Shown in pieces: positions 23,855 through 34,562 of a DNA stretch of 64,000 bases. A model generated the notes under the pieces. The model saw nothing but the letters and a program-made list of their open reading frames with translations. It was not told where the DNA came from and did no database searches. The DNA is from Xiphydria camelus (taxonomy: Eukaryota > Arthropoda > Insecta > Hymenoptera > Xiphydriidae): assembly GCA_963678675.1 (NCBI GenBank), contig OY783199.1, positions 10,438,356-10,502,355 of the forward strand, written 5' to 3'. Positions within the stretch are counted from its first letter, which is position 1, and the number at the start of each line of letters is the position of its first letter. Position numbers and translations under genes: made by a program.

Positions 23855-24392
23855 GGATGTATGGGAAGTACAATATTCGACAAAAGTAGTTGAAATTTAA
23901 ACTTCTTAAAATAACAACATATTTCGAATGATAAAGAACCTCGGAAGAGCGATAAATCAAGGTAGTAATATTAATCTTGACGATAGAAATATATTTTCTC
24001 ACTTCTAACATTTAGTTTAATGTAATTTATTAATATTTATGTTCATTACGATGAAACTTTTGGAAGTGAAAATGGCCTGAATCCAACTGTACAAAAAAAA
24101 AGTGTTAATTACAATTCTTGACGTTTATTGATGTAAATTAATTTATAGTGTTTGTATAGAGACCGAAAGTAAGTATAAATAAAATATCTGTTGAATTTAT
24201 GGACATTTGAAATGCTTAATGTTTAAAATTGAACATCACCTATTCGACTGTAGACGTGACAACACTGTACCGTTTTGATATTTTAGCGGCAGTAAATTGG
24301 TAGCATTGATGCATTTGTTTGTGTAGTCTACTCATATTTTTTGGTTAGTTGTTATAGGTTATCCTCGCCGATGTAACTCACGTTTACTCACG

Positions 24393-27234
24393 ATGTTGAA
24401 AGCATCCACTTATCGGTGGAAAGGAAAGATCGTGAGTAAAAAGACATACAACCAAAGACTTGCACAGTATCAAAGTGGAAAAAATAGAAGACAAGTACCA
24501 ATAGCTGCATATAGTGAAGTCGACATTCAGGAACCAGAGGCCGAAAATAACACCGAAGATCATGTTGCTGACAAAGAACCATATTTTATAGATGGGCGAC
24601 GCATTGTGGAGCTAAAAGTTCTTGGCCAACAGCTGTGGTGTGTTTCGTGCAAAGAAGTTCTCTCTTTAGAGAATATTGAAAACGAGATTCGTCAAGGCTT
24701 GGCCTCCCTACTAACGATCAGATGCCATAAATGTTTACTTTTAAATAAAGTTGCTACAGGCAAGCAGCGTGAAACTTTGGATAAACGGAGTGCTAGATTC
24801 GACATTAATTCCAAGGCCGTGCTAGGTAAAAGCAATAAATGTAGTAAAGTTTTTAAGATTTTTGTTAACCCTGCTGACTCCTCACAATCATACCCCACGT
24901 TGCCAAAATATCACTGTTATAATTATGACTGTAAGTTTTACTACTTTTGGCTTCCGAGTGATCACCAAATCCAATATTATTTAATTGCCGGTCTACTTCG
25001 TCTGGGCAGATGACTTTTTGATACCAATATTGCCGTTATGAAACATTAATTAATAACCATTGACAACTAAATTTTTCAGGGATTTTGCACAGTGGATCGG
25101 GATGGACTAGCTTCACCAAACTGTGCTCGTGCATGAATATTCCAAGCTTCGAGTTTAAAACGTTCAAAAAGTATGAACGGGAAGTTGGACTAGCAGCAGA
25201 AGCTGTAGCTAAAAAGAGCTGTGAGAATGCAACAGATTTAGAGCGAGAATTGACAATTAAGCATGCAGATGACATCGAAAAGCTATTGTAATTATTAAGC
25301 TTCTTCTCTAATAATGATTTATACCACACTGTTAAAAGAATTTGTAAATTTACTAAACATTTCCTGTACAAAAGTATTCTAAAATTGAAAATTAGGCGCA
25401 GTAATATGAATTACTATGAATTATTTGTAATTTTTAAACAGAATTTTGAATTTTACAATTTTTTCTGAAAAGTTAGTATATTTTTTTGGTAGATTTAAAG
25501 TGGCTTTATAGCAAATTTAAATCATGTATAAGAAATAAAATTTTTTAAATTGCGTATAGTTATTTTTATAGACAAACTTGTATGAGAAAAACTTCATAAA
25601 CATGATATGAAGTTTACTGCAAAAACTTTTTACAGTGAATATGACCCTAAACTTACTTGCCAGGAAAGAAACTTCAATCTCTATTATCTCGTTATCTATG
25701 AGGTTTTGGCCTACATTTGTGGAATACTTTTTTGAAGCTTACATTTTTATCTACAATAAAATCTTATATCGATGTAAGCCAAAAGTTCATAAATAATGAG
25801 ACAATAGTGATTGAAGTTTCTTTCATGTAGTTATTTTTTAGATACTAGTATACACAAATTATAATTACTTTGTAAGTTAGTAATGGAATTTTTGAAATTT
25901 TTTTCTCATGTATTTTGTAAAAAATAAACCAAAGCTTGAATTCATTCGTCATATTTTTTCCTGTCATTTCAATTAGGCCAGAAGAATTTCGAAGTAATTT
26001 TATAATTCGTCATCGATCATCAAGTGATTCTACTCTTGAGCATTCTAGCATTGAAGAAGGTCTTCGAAACACTCCTGTCACTTTCGATGATGTCATCAGA
26101 ATTCTAATTTCTTATGATATGGGCTGGAGTACGAGAGGTGCGGGACGAAACTATGATAGTTTAAATGGTTTTGGAGCCGCTATTGGTGCGATGAGTGGTT
26201 TAGTATTAGATTATTCAACACGGAATCGAAAATGCAAGAAATGTGACCAAAACGATGTAGCTCCAGAGCACGATTGTAGAAAAAATTTCTATGGATCGGC
26301 AAAAGCAATGGAGCCAGATGTGGCAAAGGCGCTCGTTGTAGAGAGTTCTATTCTTAAATCCCAAAACGTTCAAGTTGGAGTACTAATCGGCGATGACGAT
26401 AGCTCTACCATCGCAGCATGTCGAGCAGCAAGCAATCATCCAATAATCAAGCAGTCGGACATTAATCATGCTTCTGGGGGCGTTAAAAAAGAATTATATA
26501 ATATTCAGAAAAGGCACACGGAGATGACTAAGGACTCTATCTTATATTTACACAGATGTTTCACCTATTCTGTAGCTCAAAATAAGGGCAACAGCAAAGC
26601 CATATCTAATGCTATTGAATGCATCCCTTATCACGCATTTAATGATCATAGCAAGTGTGGAGCATGGTGTGGATATGTAAAGGATAAAGAAAACTATGAT
26701 CATCGAATTATCCCGGGGGGGTTTCATAATAAGAATTTATTCGAAGATCTCAAAAAAATTTTTCATCTACTTGCCGCAAACGCCCTAAAATTTTCATCGG
26801 GTGCATCTAGCAATGCGAACGAGAGTTTGAATGCTACGATGGCAAGCAAAGCCCCTAAATCGAGGTGTTACAGCATGACTGCATCATCTGATTATAGATT
26901 CGCCTGTGCTGTCGGGCAAAAAAATATAGGAGAAGGATATACAGAAGAAATTGCGAAAGCCATTTCTTTATCGCCTGGAAGACATCATTCGCGGCATGTC
27001 TCTAGAGTACAAAAAACCGTACAAAAAAGACGTGCCCTGATAAAAACTGCAGCCTTTAAGAAACAACGAATGGAATTAAGAAAGCTTCGAACATCCTTAC
27101 GTCACCGAAAAGAAAACTATGAAGGTGTCACTTATAAGTCGAACTGTGCCCTTTTAAATGAACCGGCAGTTGAGAAAAAGGATGATGAAGCTGAATGGGG
27201 CTACATAATGATGAATTTGACATCGTTCTTCTAG
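24393..27234 (+). CDS. Mutator-like (Kolobok-type) transposase, three exons
   Basis: Proposed join 24393-24825, 25080-25287, 25977-27234, giving 632 codons plus stop. Both introns are GT-AG and the frame is kept across each. Exon 1 has paired cysteines (LWCVSCKEV and IRCHKCLLL), a zinc-binding N-terminal module. Exon 3 carries the catalytic core typical of the Pfam Mutator-like domain family: SYDMGWSTRG (first Asp), a CKKCD...EHDC zinc cluster, LIGDDDSST (second Asp), SQNKGN-type and HAFNDHSKCGAWC blocks, and SSNANESLNATMASKAPK (Glu). The basic tail holds many Arg/Lys. It would cut and paste the element. No internal stop is seen. Its 3' end overlaps the next frame by 40 bases. Homologues I remember carry the exonuclease in the same protein. 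Confidence 0.85.
24826..25079 (+). other. Intron 1 of the Mutator/Kolobok-like transposase
   Basis: Donor CTAG|GTAAAA and acceptor TTTTTCAG. The join reads Val-Leu-Gly-Ile-Leu-His and keeps the frame from the N-terminal zinc module into exon 2. Confidence 0.75.
25288..25976 (+). other. Intron 2 of the Mutator/Kolobok-like transposase
   Basis: Donor TATT|GTAATT and acceptor TTTCAATTAG. The join reads Lys-Leu-Leu-Pro-Glu-Glu. It is longer than intron 1 because it hosts a hairpin element. Confidence 0.7.
25668..25832. mobile_element. Hairpin MITE inside transposase intron 2
   Basis: GAAAGAAACTTCAATCTCTA and its inverted partner (GTGATTGAAGTTTCTTTC) bound a 165-bp foldback with arms of about 57 bp. 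A half copy is at 7296-7372. Confidence 0.7.
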
Positions 27235-28064
27235 ATCTCGAAACGTCAGGCTTCGAAAGACATTGCGATATTTTACAAATAGCTGCGAAATGTGGCAATC
27301 AATCTTTCGAATCATACATCAATCCCACTCAAAAAGTTTCTCATAGTGCAACTCTGGCCAATGGTCTAATAAATTGTCACGGAGATCTTATGCATCACGG
27401 AATAAAAGTACCATCTGTGCCTCTTCGAGTTGCGTTGGGTTACTTAAAAATGTGGCTTAGCTCATTCAGTAAGAAATGTGTCATTGCAGTTCATAACTTA
27501 AGCTTTGATGGGCCCAAATTTTTCAGAGCAATTAATCGTTGCACTTTAGTCGATGAATTCTCAGAAGTTTTATACGGTTTTATCGACACATTGGAGGTAA
27601 TTAGACGAGTTACGAATCGAAAAGGTAGAGGTCAATGCACGATCTCTGGATTAGCGGACTTCTTGCATATTTCAACCACTGGAGCGCATAACGCAATACA
27701 CGACTGCAATATTTTAGAAAAAATCCTTCATAAAGCAAATATATCAAATGAAGAACTAATTAAAAATGTTAAGACTTTCGATGATCAGATTAGTCATTGG
27801 GCTGCTGCGGATAAAGCAAATGACGTTCTCATAACGCTGATTCCTTTACAAAAGGTGGTCGGTTCTAGTATACGCAAAAAACTAGCAATGGCTGACATAA
27901 CAATTGACATTTTACTTAATGTTTATAAAACTTCTGGGGCAAGTGGTATTACACAATTATTTCAAAAAGAGAAACCAAAAGTAATTTTAAAAGGATTACG
28001 TAAAACTACAATACAGAGAATCGTAGACTTCTGCCAAAACCTAAATGATAAGAACGATCTCTAG
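27195..28064 (+). CDS. DEDDh 3'-5' exonuclease frame of the transposon
   Basis: 289 codons from ATG 27195. The three Exo motifs are intact: LLDLETSGF (Asp14, Glu16), VHNLSFDGPKF (Exo II, around residue 100), and HNAIHDCNI (H-x4-D, around residue 170). This is the DnaQ/DEDDh fold, which removes nucleotides from DNA or RNA 3' ends using two metal ions. It overlaps the transposase stop by 40 bases in the -1 frame, and three in-frame TGA codons lie just upstream of its ATG (27183-27194). The domain is therefore reached by its own start, by a frameshift, or only in an undamaged relative where both are one protein. The C-terminal 100 residues have no domain that I recognise. How it serves transposition is unknown to me; trimming transposon ends is a guess. 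Confidence 0.82.
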   Translation: MGLHNDEFDIVLLDLETSGFERHCDILQIAAKCGNQSFESYINPTQKVSHSATLANGLINCHGDLMHHGIKVPSVPLRVALGYLKMWLSSFSKKCVIAVHNLSFDGPKFFRAINRCTLVDEFSEVLYGFIDTLEVIRRVTNRKGRGQCTISGLADFLHISTTGAHNAIHDCNILEKILHKANISNEELIKNVKTFDDQISHWAAADKANDVLITLIPLQKVVGSSIRKKLAMADITIDILLNVYKTSGASGITQLFQKEKPKVILKGLRKTTIQRIVDFCQNLNDKNDL

Positions 28065-28761
28065 ATACTATTACACATTGACAATTTCCAAATAAGAAAA
28101 CAAAGCTTTGTATTAATTTTATTAGTTTTATGTCATATTGTCTGTTAATAGACTGAAATATATTATGTAATACGTGAGTATGACAAGTAGTTGAATTTTT
28201 TTAATATGTATGCGAATTCTTTTTTAATGTCTCTAATTACAGTAAAAAAAATTAAGCATGATTAACCGAAAAAGGAGAAAATAATTCGGCCACATTTGAA
28301 TTTGTACGCGATATATATTGATGATACATTATAGTAAATTTCGATATACTCTTCCAAAGTTTCTGTCAGATGTTCGCGATGTTGCCGCACTTCCATAGCT
28401 TAACCGCTCAGAACTCGGGCAGCACGTCAAATTATTGGAAATTATAATTAATTTTGTGACAACTATCTTGAAAATATTAAAACAATTTTGCACAGTGCTT
28501 TGTCGATATTTAATTTACAGCCACACAAAATTTGAAACCGCATGCACCATTTTCTCGATGGTTTTACTTACATCACATACGGAAGTATGCGATTGTGCCA
28601 TAAGACAAAATGTTAAACTGTTACATTTTCAAATTGATATAAGTTCTAAATGGGTTTGTGAATTAATGTGAAATTTTGCATGCTACTCTAAAATACAATA
28701 GTTAATAATGTAACCAATTTTCATGACATATGCACCATTTTTCTGAACCTCCCATACATCC
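28065..28761 (+). other. 3' non-coding part of the nested transposon
   Basis: AT-rich sequence up to the right TIR. AATAAAA-like signals are not distinct, and the 78-codon open frame at 28435 lacks family features. Confidence 0.5.
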
Positions 28762-30094
28762 TTATGCTCCTGTTTCGAGATTGACGCTTGTAAGAGCTGT
28801 GATCTGTATCATCAATCAATGTGATCTGGAAGTGTGTCAACTAGATGTTAAGACTGCCTTCCTCAACGGTAAGCTCGAAGAAGAAATCTTCATGGAGATT
28901 CCAGAAGGTCTAAGAGTGACTGATTATGAGAAACAAAATCATGTGTGCAAGTTGGAGCGATCACTTTATGGACTTCGAGTAAGCCCTAAGAAGTGGAATG
29001 ATAAATTTACTAAGGTAGCTAGAAGCTTGGGCTTGGAGAATTCAGACTTGGAACCCTGCTTGTTCATTGAGAGAAAGAGTGGAAAAATCCTAATATTACT
29101 ACTTTATGTTGATGATATACTGCTGGCTAGCAATGACGAAAAGAAATTGAAAGAAGTAAAAACAAAACTAAGTGAAGAATTTGAAATGACAACTATAGGA
29201 GAGCCAAAGGAATTCTTGGGCATTTCTATTCGAAGAGAACGAGAGAATAAAGTCATTGAGCTGAGCCAGGAAAAATATATTCAGAAAATATTAGCGAGAT
29301 TTGGGATGGACCAATCTCATCCTCAAAGAACTCCAATGAATACCAATCAAGTAATGAATCAAGCCAGGAAAAAGAGAGAATCTGACATAGATGGTGAACT
29401 GATTGATGAATCTGAATCAACGACGAGTTTTCCCTACCGTGAAGCAGTAGGAAGTTTGCTTTATTTGGCTGGAGCAACCAGACCAGATATTGCATATGCT
29501 GTAAATGTATTAAGCAGACCTCAGATCGATCCCACTGTGGAAGACTGGCAAATGGTAAAAAGAGTGTTCAGATATCTTAAAGGAACGATAAAACTAAGAT
29601 TGAGATACATTGGAAATGCTAAACTCATAGAAGGATACTCTGATGCAAGTTTTGCAGACTGTAATAACTCTCTCACTACTTGTGGTTTCCTAGTGAAACT
29701 GTTTGGTAACACCATAATATGGAAAACTCATAAACAAACATATGTTGCATTATCCACGTGCCATGCAGAATATGTGGCGATGAGTGATGCTACCCAAGAG
29801 ATGGTGTCGATTTTTAACTCTTTAAGATTGATTCTGGAAAATCCCCCATTACCAATGACGCTGTATTGTGACAATCAAGCAGCTATTACAAGTGTACAAA
29901 CACAAGGTGGTAATAAGTTGAGACACATTCTTGAAGTTAAAGTAAACCATATTAAAGAGTGTGTAAAACGAGGGCTTGTAAATGTTCAGTTGGTTAATTC
30001 AAAAGATCAGCTAGCCGACATTTTTACAAAACCACTAGCATTTGAATTACATAAAAAATTAACTGATGAAATAATGAATACTGAATTATTCTAA
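28762..30094 (+). CDS. pol: Copia Pol: reverse transcriptase (catalytic part) and RNase H
   Basis: Copia reading resumes with YAPVSRLTLVR. The RT palm motifs are visible: QLDVKTAFLNG (first Asp), RSLYGLRVSPKKWN and LYVDDILLAS (the paired catalytic Asp). The RNase H part carries GYSDASFADC, STCHAEYVAMSDA and YCDNQAAI, the family's active-site blocks. The stop is TAA at 30092-30094. RT and RNase H make cDNA from the genomic RNA. This half is uninterrupted. The open frame starts at 28730, but its first 10 codons are transposon sequence. Confidence 0.93.
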
Positions 30095-30187
30095 TAAATT
30101 GTGTTTAATCATTTCACAGGAACTAATTGAAGAGCGACCAAATGAAAAAAAAAAAAAAATGTATAAGTTCGAGATACGGAAGCTGTC

Positions 30188-30196
30188 GGGAGAGAG
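30188..30196 (+). promoter_or_regulatory. Copia polypurine tract
   Basis: GGGAGAGAG lies immediately before the 3' LTR, where plus-strand DNA synthesis would be primed. Confidence 0.8.
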
Positions 30197-30396
30197 TGTG
30201 AGATTATGCTTGTTGGCGCCATCTCCCGGTCTCTCGTTATCACTATGTGGTGTGTACGCCTACGCGTATTCATTAGACGCTGCGCGTTACGTAACAGTAG
30301 AATACACATGAGTGCTGCTTCTTGAAATAAAAGATATTCGTTAACCATATAAATCACAGTGAGAATCATTGATATCCACGACCCCCAAACCCTTCA
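30197..30396 (+). repeat. Copia 3' LTR
   Basis: 200 bp, matching the 5' LTR except for two substitutions (near 30244) and a shorter C run. It is followed by the TTATT duplication. Confidence 0.95.
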
Positions 30397-30401
30397 TTAT
30401 T

Positions 30402-31642
30402 CTAAAGTTGACCGCTTTTAACATATCGCCTTATGGGAGACGATTGTACTAACAAGAAGGTAGATTATCACTGACTTTAACACACATTCCGCTAACTTTA
30501 GACTTTGAAAGACTAGTAATTTGACAGATGAAATATTAAGGATTATGTAAAAAATAAGTAAATTTTTGTAGGTTGCAACGTAATATTATCATGAAATTCG
30601 TTTTTACTTCGCAAACCATTAGCACGCCATATTAACGGTGAGAGACTTGGCAACAGGGCAGCGAAACAGTTGTAAAGCTCAAATCGAAACTTACCTGGTG
30701 TCGATTCAAACTGAGCGCGAAATTTGAAAGATTCGGAACGATTAAAAAAATATTGTCCCTAAAATCTTTATCCAAGTTGAATGATTGTTGAAACGAAATC
30801 ATGCCTTTAATTATACAACTCTTTTTCTTTTTTGACAAAATTTGCCTTTATACCGGCTTTGCTGCATGCTCGCGTCATCCGCCATAGCTGGCCACTGTAG
30901 TTCACCCGTCACTGCAGCCAATATAAAATATCGCGGAGTACAACGTTGCCAAGAATACAATGAAAATTGCAATGCACAATAAAAAATGTTTAAACTATAA
31001 TCATATATCCATGATACTGAATCATCAATCGAATAACTGTTGTATGTCTTCAGCATTCCTCATGAGTTGTTTTTATAGGTTTTTATAGATTTGTAATTTT
31101 TTATTTTTCTTTAAAATGTTGGACAAGAAGCCTCTGATAACGATTCCGGAGTCATTGACGCTCTAATAGTCCGCCATAAATTTTTCAATATTTTATTTCC
31201 TACTAATGATTTTCGGCATGAATGGTGAATAAAATGGGTTCATAATTCATTTAATTATTATTCCATAAAGTTTCAGATCGCTGTGAAAACATTTTTTTTT
31301 AACACATTTTTGACTCCAAAGAAACAGTCGATCCTCCTTAAGTTATTAACTTCGCACTTTCCTTCCGTTTCGACCGAGTTATTTTTATACATGTATAATC
31401 ATTTCTCTACTACTCCGCGAGCCAAGTTCACCTACAACGTGTTCAGACTTTCGTGTTCTCGCGAAGTCTCCGGGCCGACTACGACTGCGGCGATGCATCA
31501 ACCTTCCCACGGCATTACCTCCACTCTATAGCGCTGACACTGGAGACACCAGACACCAGCTTCACGCTACGCGTTAGCGGGACTACATACTATGCCATGT
31601 ATTGTCGCACGCAATAATGCAGTTTAGTCCTCTCGACTCAGA
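30402..31642. other. Unique sequence without a recognised gene
   Basis: Several short open frames on both strands without domain features. 31400-31560 is GC-richer. Nothing supported. Confidence 0.35.
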
Positions 31643-32358
31643 CAAAAACAGATTCTCTGTAAAAAAAAAGGCGGCATGTTCATTCAGTGCCAACAAAATT
31701 TGATACGTAAAATACTCTCCAAAAAAGATTTGAAATCAATAAAGATCGCTATGTTCAAGATTTATGTATTAAAAGAAAAAGGCATCATTTGAAAGGAAAA
31801 TTATTGTAAATCAAGTTACTAAAAAATTCGACTAAAAAATTTATTAAAAAATTTTAATAAAAAAGAACTTGCCGGGTTTAAGTTTTCATATTTTGTCCAC
31901 TATGCCGAATAATTGGCAGTGCTTGAACGGTGCTAGTGATTCATAAATTGCACTACCGAAGTCAAATTCAGAGAAATTCAGAAGGCCCCCGCCTGATCGG
32001 TTTCCCGTGCGACATTCGGTATACTGGTGGTATCATATAAGTGTATGAATTTATTTAAAATCATAAGTGCATAAACATCGAATATAATTCTGTCTGAATT
32101 TTTTATTTTGAAGGAAAAAACGCGGCAAGTTCTTTTTTATTAAAATTTTTTAATAAATTTTTTTTGTCGAATTTTTTAGTAACTTGACTTACAATAATTT
32201 TCCTTTCAAATGATGCCTTTTACTTTTAATACATAAATCTTGAACATGGCGATTTTAATTGATTTTAAATCTTTTTTTGGAGAGTATTTTACGTATCAAT
32301 TTTTGTTGGCACTGAATGAACATGCCGCCTTTTTTTTACAGAGAATCTGTTTTTGTGG
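31643..32358. mobile_element. MITE A, copy 2
   Basis: Same ends and arms as 11048-11768 (CAAAAACAGATTCTCTG with its reverse complement). The central loop is in the opposite orientation relative to the arms of copy 1. Confidence 0.85.
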
Positions 32359-33555
32359 AGGGATTTCACTACTTTTTGGAATTTATTCATGAGGAAGATG
32401 CATACATGTAGAAGAATAGCTTTTTATTACCACAAAATTGAAGTCTCACATTTTATACCGATACGAGCCAATTAATTATAACCACGTTACTTTTGATTTA
32501 TTCTCGTGATATTTTGAAAGGGATTTATAGACTAGAGAGCAGTTATATTTTTCACTTTGCCTTAGTATTTTGGAGAAATAAAACATTTACCGCTTTCGAA
32601 TTTACAGGCCATCGGATTTTTCTTATATTTTGGTCGTCTACAGAAATCCATGAAGACGTTTTACCTTGAACTCTCTAAGTCTACTCTTCCAATGACCATG
32701 AGGAATTGTTTCATCACATTTAAGGAGTATCGTCAGTGCTCTTCGGGGTGAGGTTGAAGGGGAAAAAGAACAAAGAAATCAACGTGTGTTGCCAATTTCA
32801 AATAGTAAAATTTCAAGTTTCATAAAAACTGCAATAATAAGTGTAGGTGCTGGATTCTTTTTTCTTTTTGTTACTTTCAACCTAAAACATAAGATAAACA
32901 TTCGAAAACAATTTTATACCTTCAAACTTAATTTATTTTAAATATGTAAAAAGTGTGCAAAACGTGGCAACATAGCATTTCAACATTCGTAAGTTGGTAG
33001 CAAATCGGTAGGTTAAACAGAATTCTTATCGACGGACAACGCGATAAAGCGGTTCATGACGTCTGGTTATAACCCCAATCTCAAGTTGGAAAACTAGTTA
33101 GTGAGAAAGAGCACGCTTCATTCCAATAGCTTGTGACGTCACGTAGGGAGATGTTGCCACGTTTTTGCATATGGCGAACGAGTACATGAACTTTTGAATT
33201 TTTTGACAGTTTTTCCTTTATATTAAAAAAACTGTAGAGTGAAAATTCTTTATAATTTAGTAAAAACAAGTTCGTGTGGTGTTGAAACTTATTTCATAAT
33301 TTCCAGAATTTTTTTCGGTTGTAAATCGCAAGTTCTGTGCATTCGAAATATGCTCCCCATAAGACTCAATGCTAATCTCGTAAGTTTTAAAAATTAATTA
33401 CGAGATAACTGTAGAGTGAAATTGTTTGATATTTTTTTCCTCTTATTGAAATGAGTTCACAAGTATTTTAAAAAATTTTCAACTACGGTTTCTGAGAAGT
33501 CATTTCTCTCACGATCCTCCTTAAAGATACCACTTATGACAGTATACATGTATAT
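32359..33555. other. Unique AT-rich sequence
   Basis: No supported gene. Frames of about 60 codons on the minus strand are not convincing. Confidence 0.35.
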
Positions 33556-33803
33556 CGTCCCCTTCCTGCAAAAAGTCACTAACATATTTTGTAAAATTCA
33601 CCTAACTGGACCTAGTAGCTTAATTTTATTAAATCTTTAAATGGTAAAACTCACTAAGTGCTAAATGCGTTGGAAGTGAGCATGCGCGCATCATAAAAAG
33701 TCATTAACCGAAATATAATACCGGAATTATAGAGCAGAAACTATCTACTAAGTCAGTTCATGATAAATGTTAATTAGTGACTTTTTGCAGGAAGGGGACG
33801 ACA
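33556..33803. mobile_element. Short TIR element (about 248 bp)
   Basis: CGTCCCCTTCCTGCAAAAAG at the left and its reverse complement ending at about 33801 form TIRs of about 29 bp. The flanks both contain ACATGT nearby, but no exact duplication is clear. There is no coding sequence. Confidence 0.65.
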
Positions 33804-34034
33804 TGTTGTTACATATATTAACTCGAGACGTTGCAATAGTTTTAAGAAATCCTTTTGCATGCACCGCTGAAATTTCGCCCTTACTCGTAAATAAATTTAA
33901 TTTAATTATTACCACATCATTTACAGCTTCGATGCTGAACTTACGACTCATTTCAGACCGAGTAGAACATTAATTGCAAATATCATCATCATAAATATGC
34001 AAATGCGAATAAAAATCATCTATTAACTGTTGCA
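33804..34034. other. Unrecognised spacer
   Basis: A 67-68 codon frame is open on both strands; no family features. Confidence 0.3.
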
Positions 34035-34146
34035 GATCAAGTATTCCGTTGTGGTGGGGGTCCTGATTGGTCTACTCGCTAAGATGCGTATACGTTTCTT
34101 AGCGAGTAGACCAATCAGGACCCCCACCGCAATGGAATACTTGATC
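34035..34146. repeat. 112-bp near-perfect palindrome
   Basis: The sequence reads the same on both strands around GTATAC (34088-34093) with only a few mismatches. The arms include GGGGGTCCTGATTGGTCTAC. It could extrude as a cruciform or, if transcribed, form a 50-bp hairpin. TCCTGATTGGTCTCTTCGC follows as a partial extra copy. Confidence 0.85.
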
Positions 34147-34227
34147 CTGATTGGTCTCTTCGCTGAGTTTCGTGTACGTAAAGATACGAGTGACTCGAGA
34201 AAGGCCCCCCTGATCTCCCGGTAGCTG

Positions 34228-34268
34228 TCAATTCGGGAGATCGAAGCATCTAACCTCGAAATCAAGTG
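34228..34268 (+). repeat. Fragment of the 40.6-kb palindrome repeat
   Basis: TCAATTCGGGAGATCGAAGC and the following TCTAACCTCGAAATCA match 40645-40680. Confidence 0.7.
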
Positions 34269-34324
34269 TACAAGTGATAAGAAATAATTATACGGGTTTC
34301 TTCTGTGAGTTTCCCCAAGTGTTT

Positions 34325-34562
34325 AAAGTAGTTACTCCATTATTGTAATCCAATACCATTGTATCCCTTATTTTTCTGCCACGACTTTAATTGTTGATAG
34401 TGGATGGATCAGCCAATAAATTTGACTTTGATTCACTATCAACTATCAAAGTCGTGGTAGAAAAATAAGGGATTCAAATGAAATTGGATTACAGTAATGT
34501 AGTAACTACTTTATTATTTTTTTTTCTTTATCGATATAGTCCCTCTTTCGTATTATACTATC
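34325..34562. mobile_element. MITE B, copy 2
   Basis: Inner arms and right end (CGTATTATACTATC) as in copy 1; the left outer end is missing. Confidence 0.75.

Larger units (their letters stand above)
23855..28761 (+). mobile_element. Mutator/Kolobok-like DNA transposon nested in Copia
   Basis: The ends are GGATGTATGGGAAGT (left) and, inverted, GGATGTATGGGAGGT (right). They split the Copia RT between Leu-Arg and Tyr-Ala-Pro-Val. TTAA (23851-23854) stands left and TTAT (28762-28765) right. A TTAA-type target would fit Kolobok, but one base differs and the Copia frame does not close cleanly, so the duplication is not proven. The interior has a spliced transposase gene and an exonuclease frame on the same strand as Copia. 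Catalytic motifs in both are present. Confidence 0.85.
18755..30396 (+). mobile_element. Copia LTR retrotransposon with a nested transposon
   Basis: Two near-identical LTRs (18755-18961 and 30197-30396) start TGTGAG and end CTTCA. They are flanked by a perfect 5-bp duplication, TTATT (18750-18754 and 30397-30401). The order of domains is gag with two zinc knuckles, protease, integrase, reverse transcriptase, RNase H: integrase before RT defines Copia. The LTRs differ by two substitutions and by the length of a C run (12 against 5), which suggests a young insertion. The coding region has a stop, two frame changes and a 4.9-kb insertion, so this copy cannot be autonomous. Without the nested element it would be about 6.7 kb. 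Confidence 0.95.

Noticed and set aside
24393..25013. Unspliced 206-codon protein as a separate gene
   Set aside because: The last part reads into intron 1; splicing at 24826 and 25080 continues the transposase family sequence.
23855..28761. Classical Mutator element with a 9-bp target duplication
   Set aside because: No 9-bp direct repeat is visible at the borders; TTAA/TTAT fits a Kolobok-type target better, though not perfectly.
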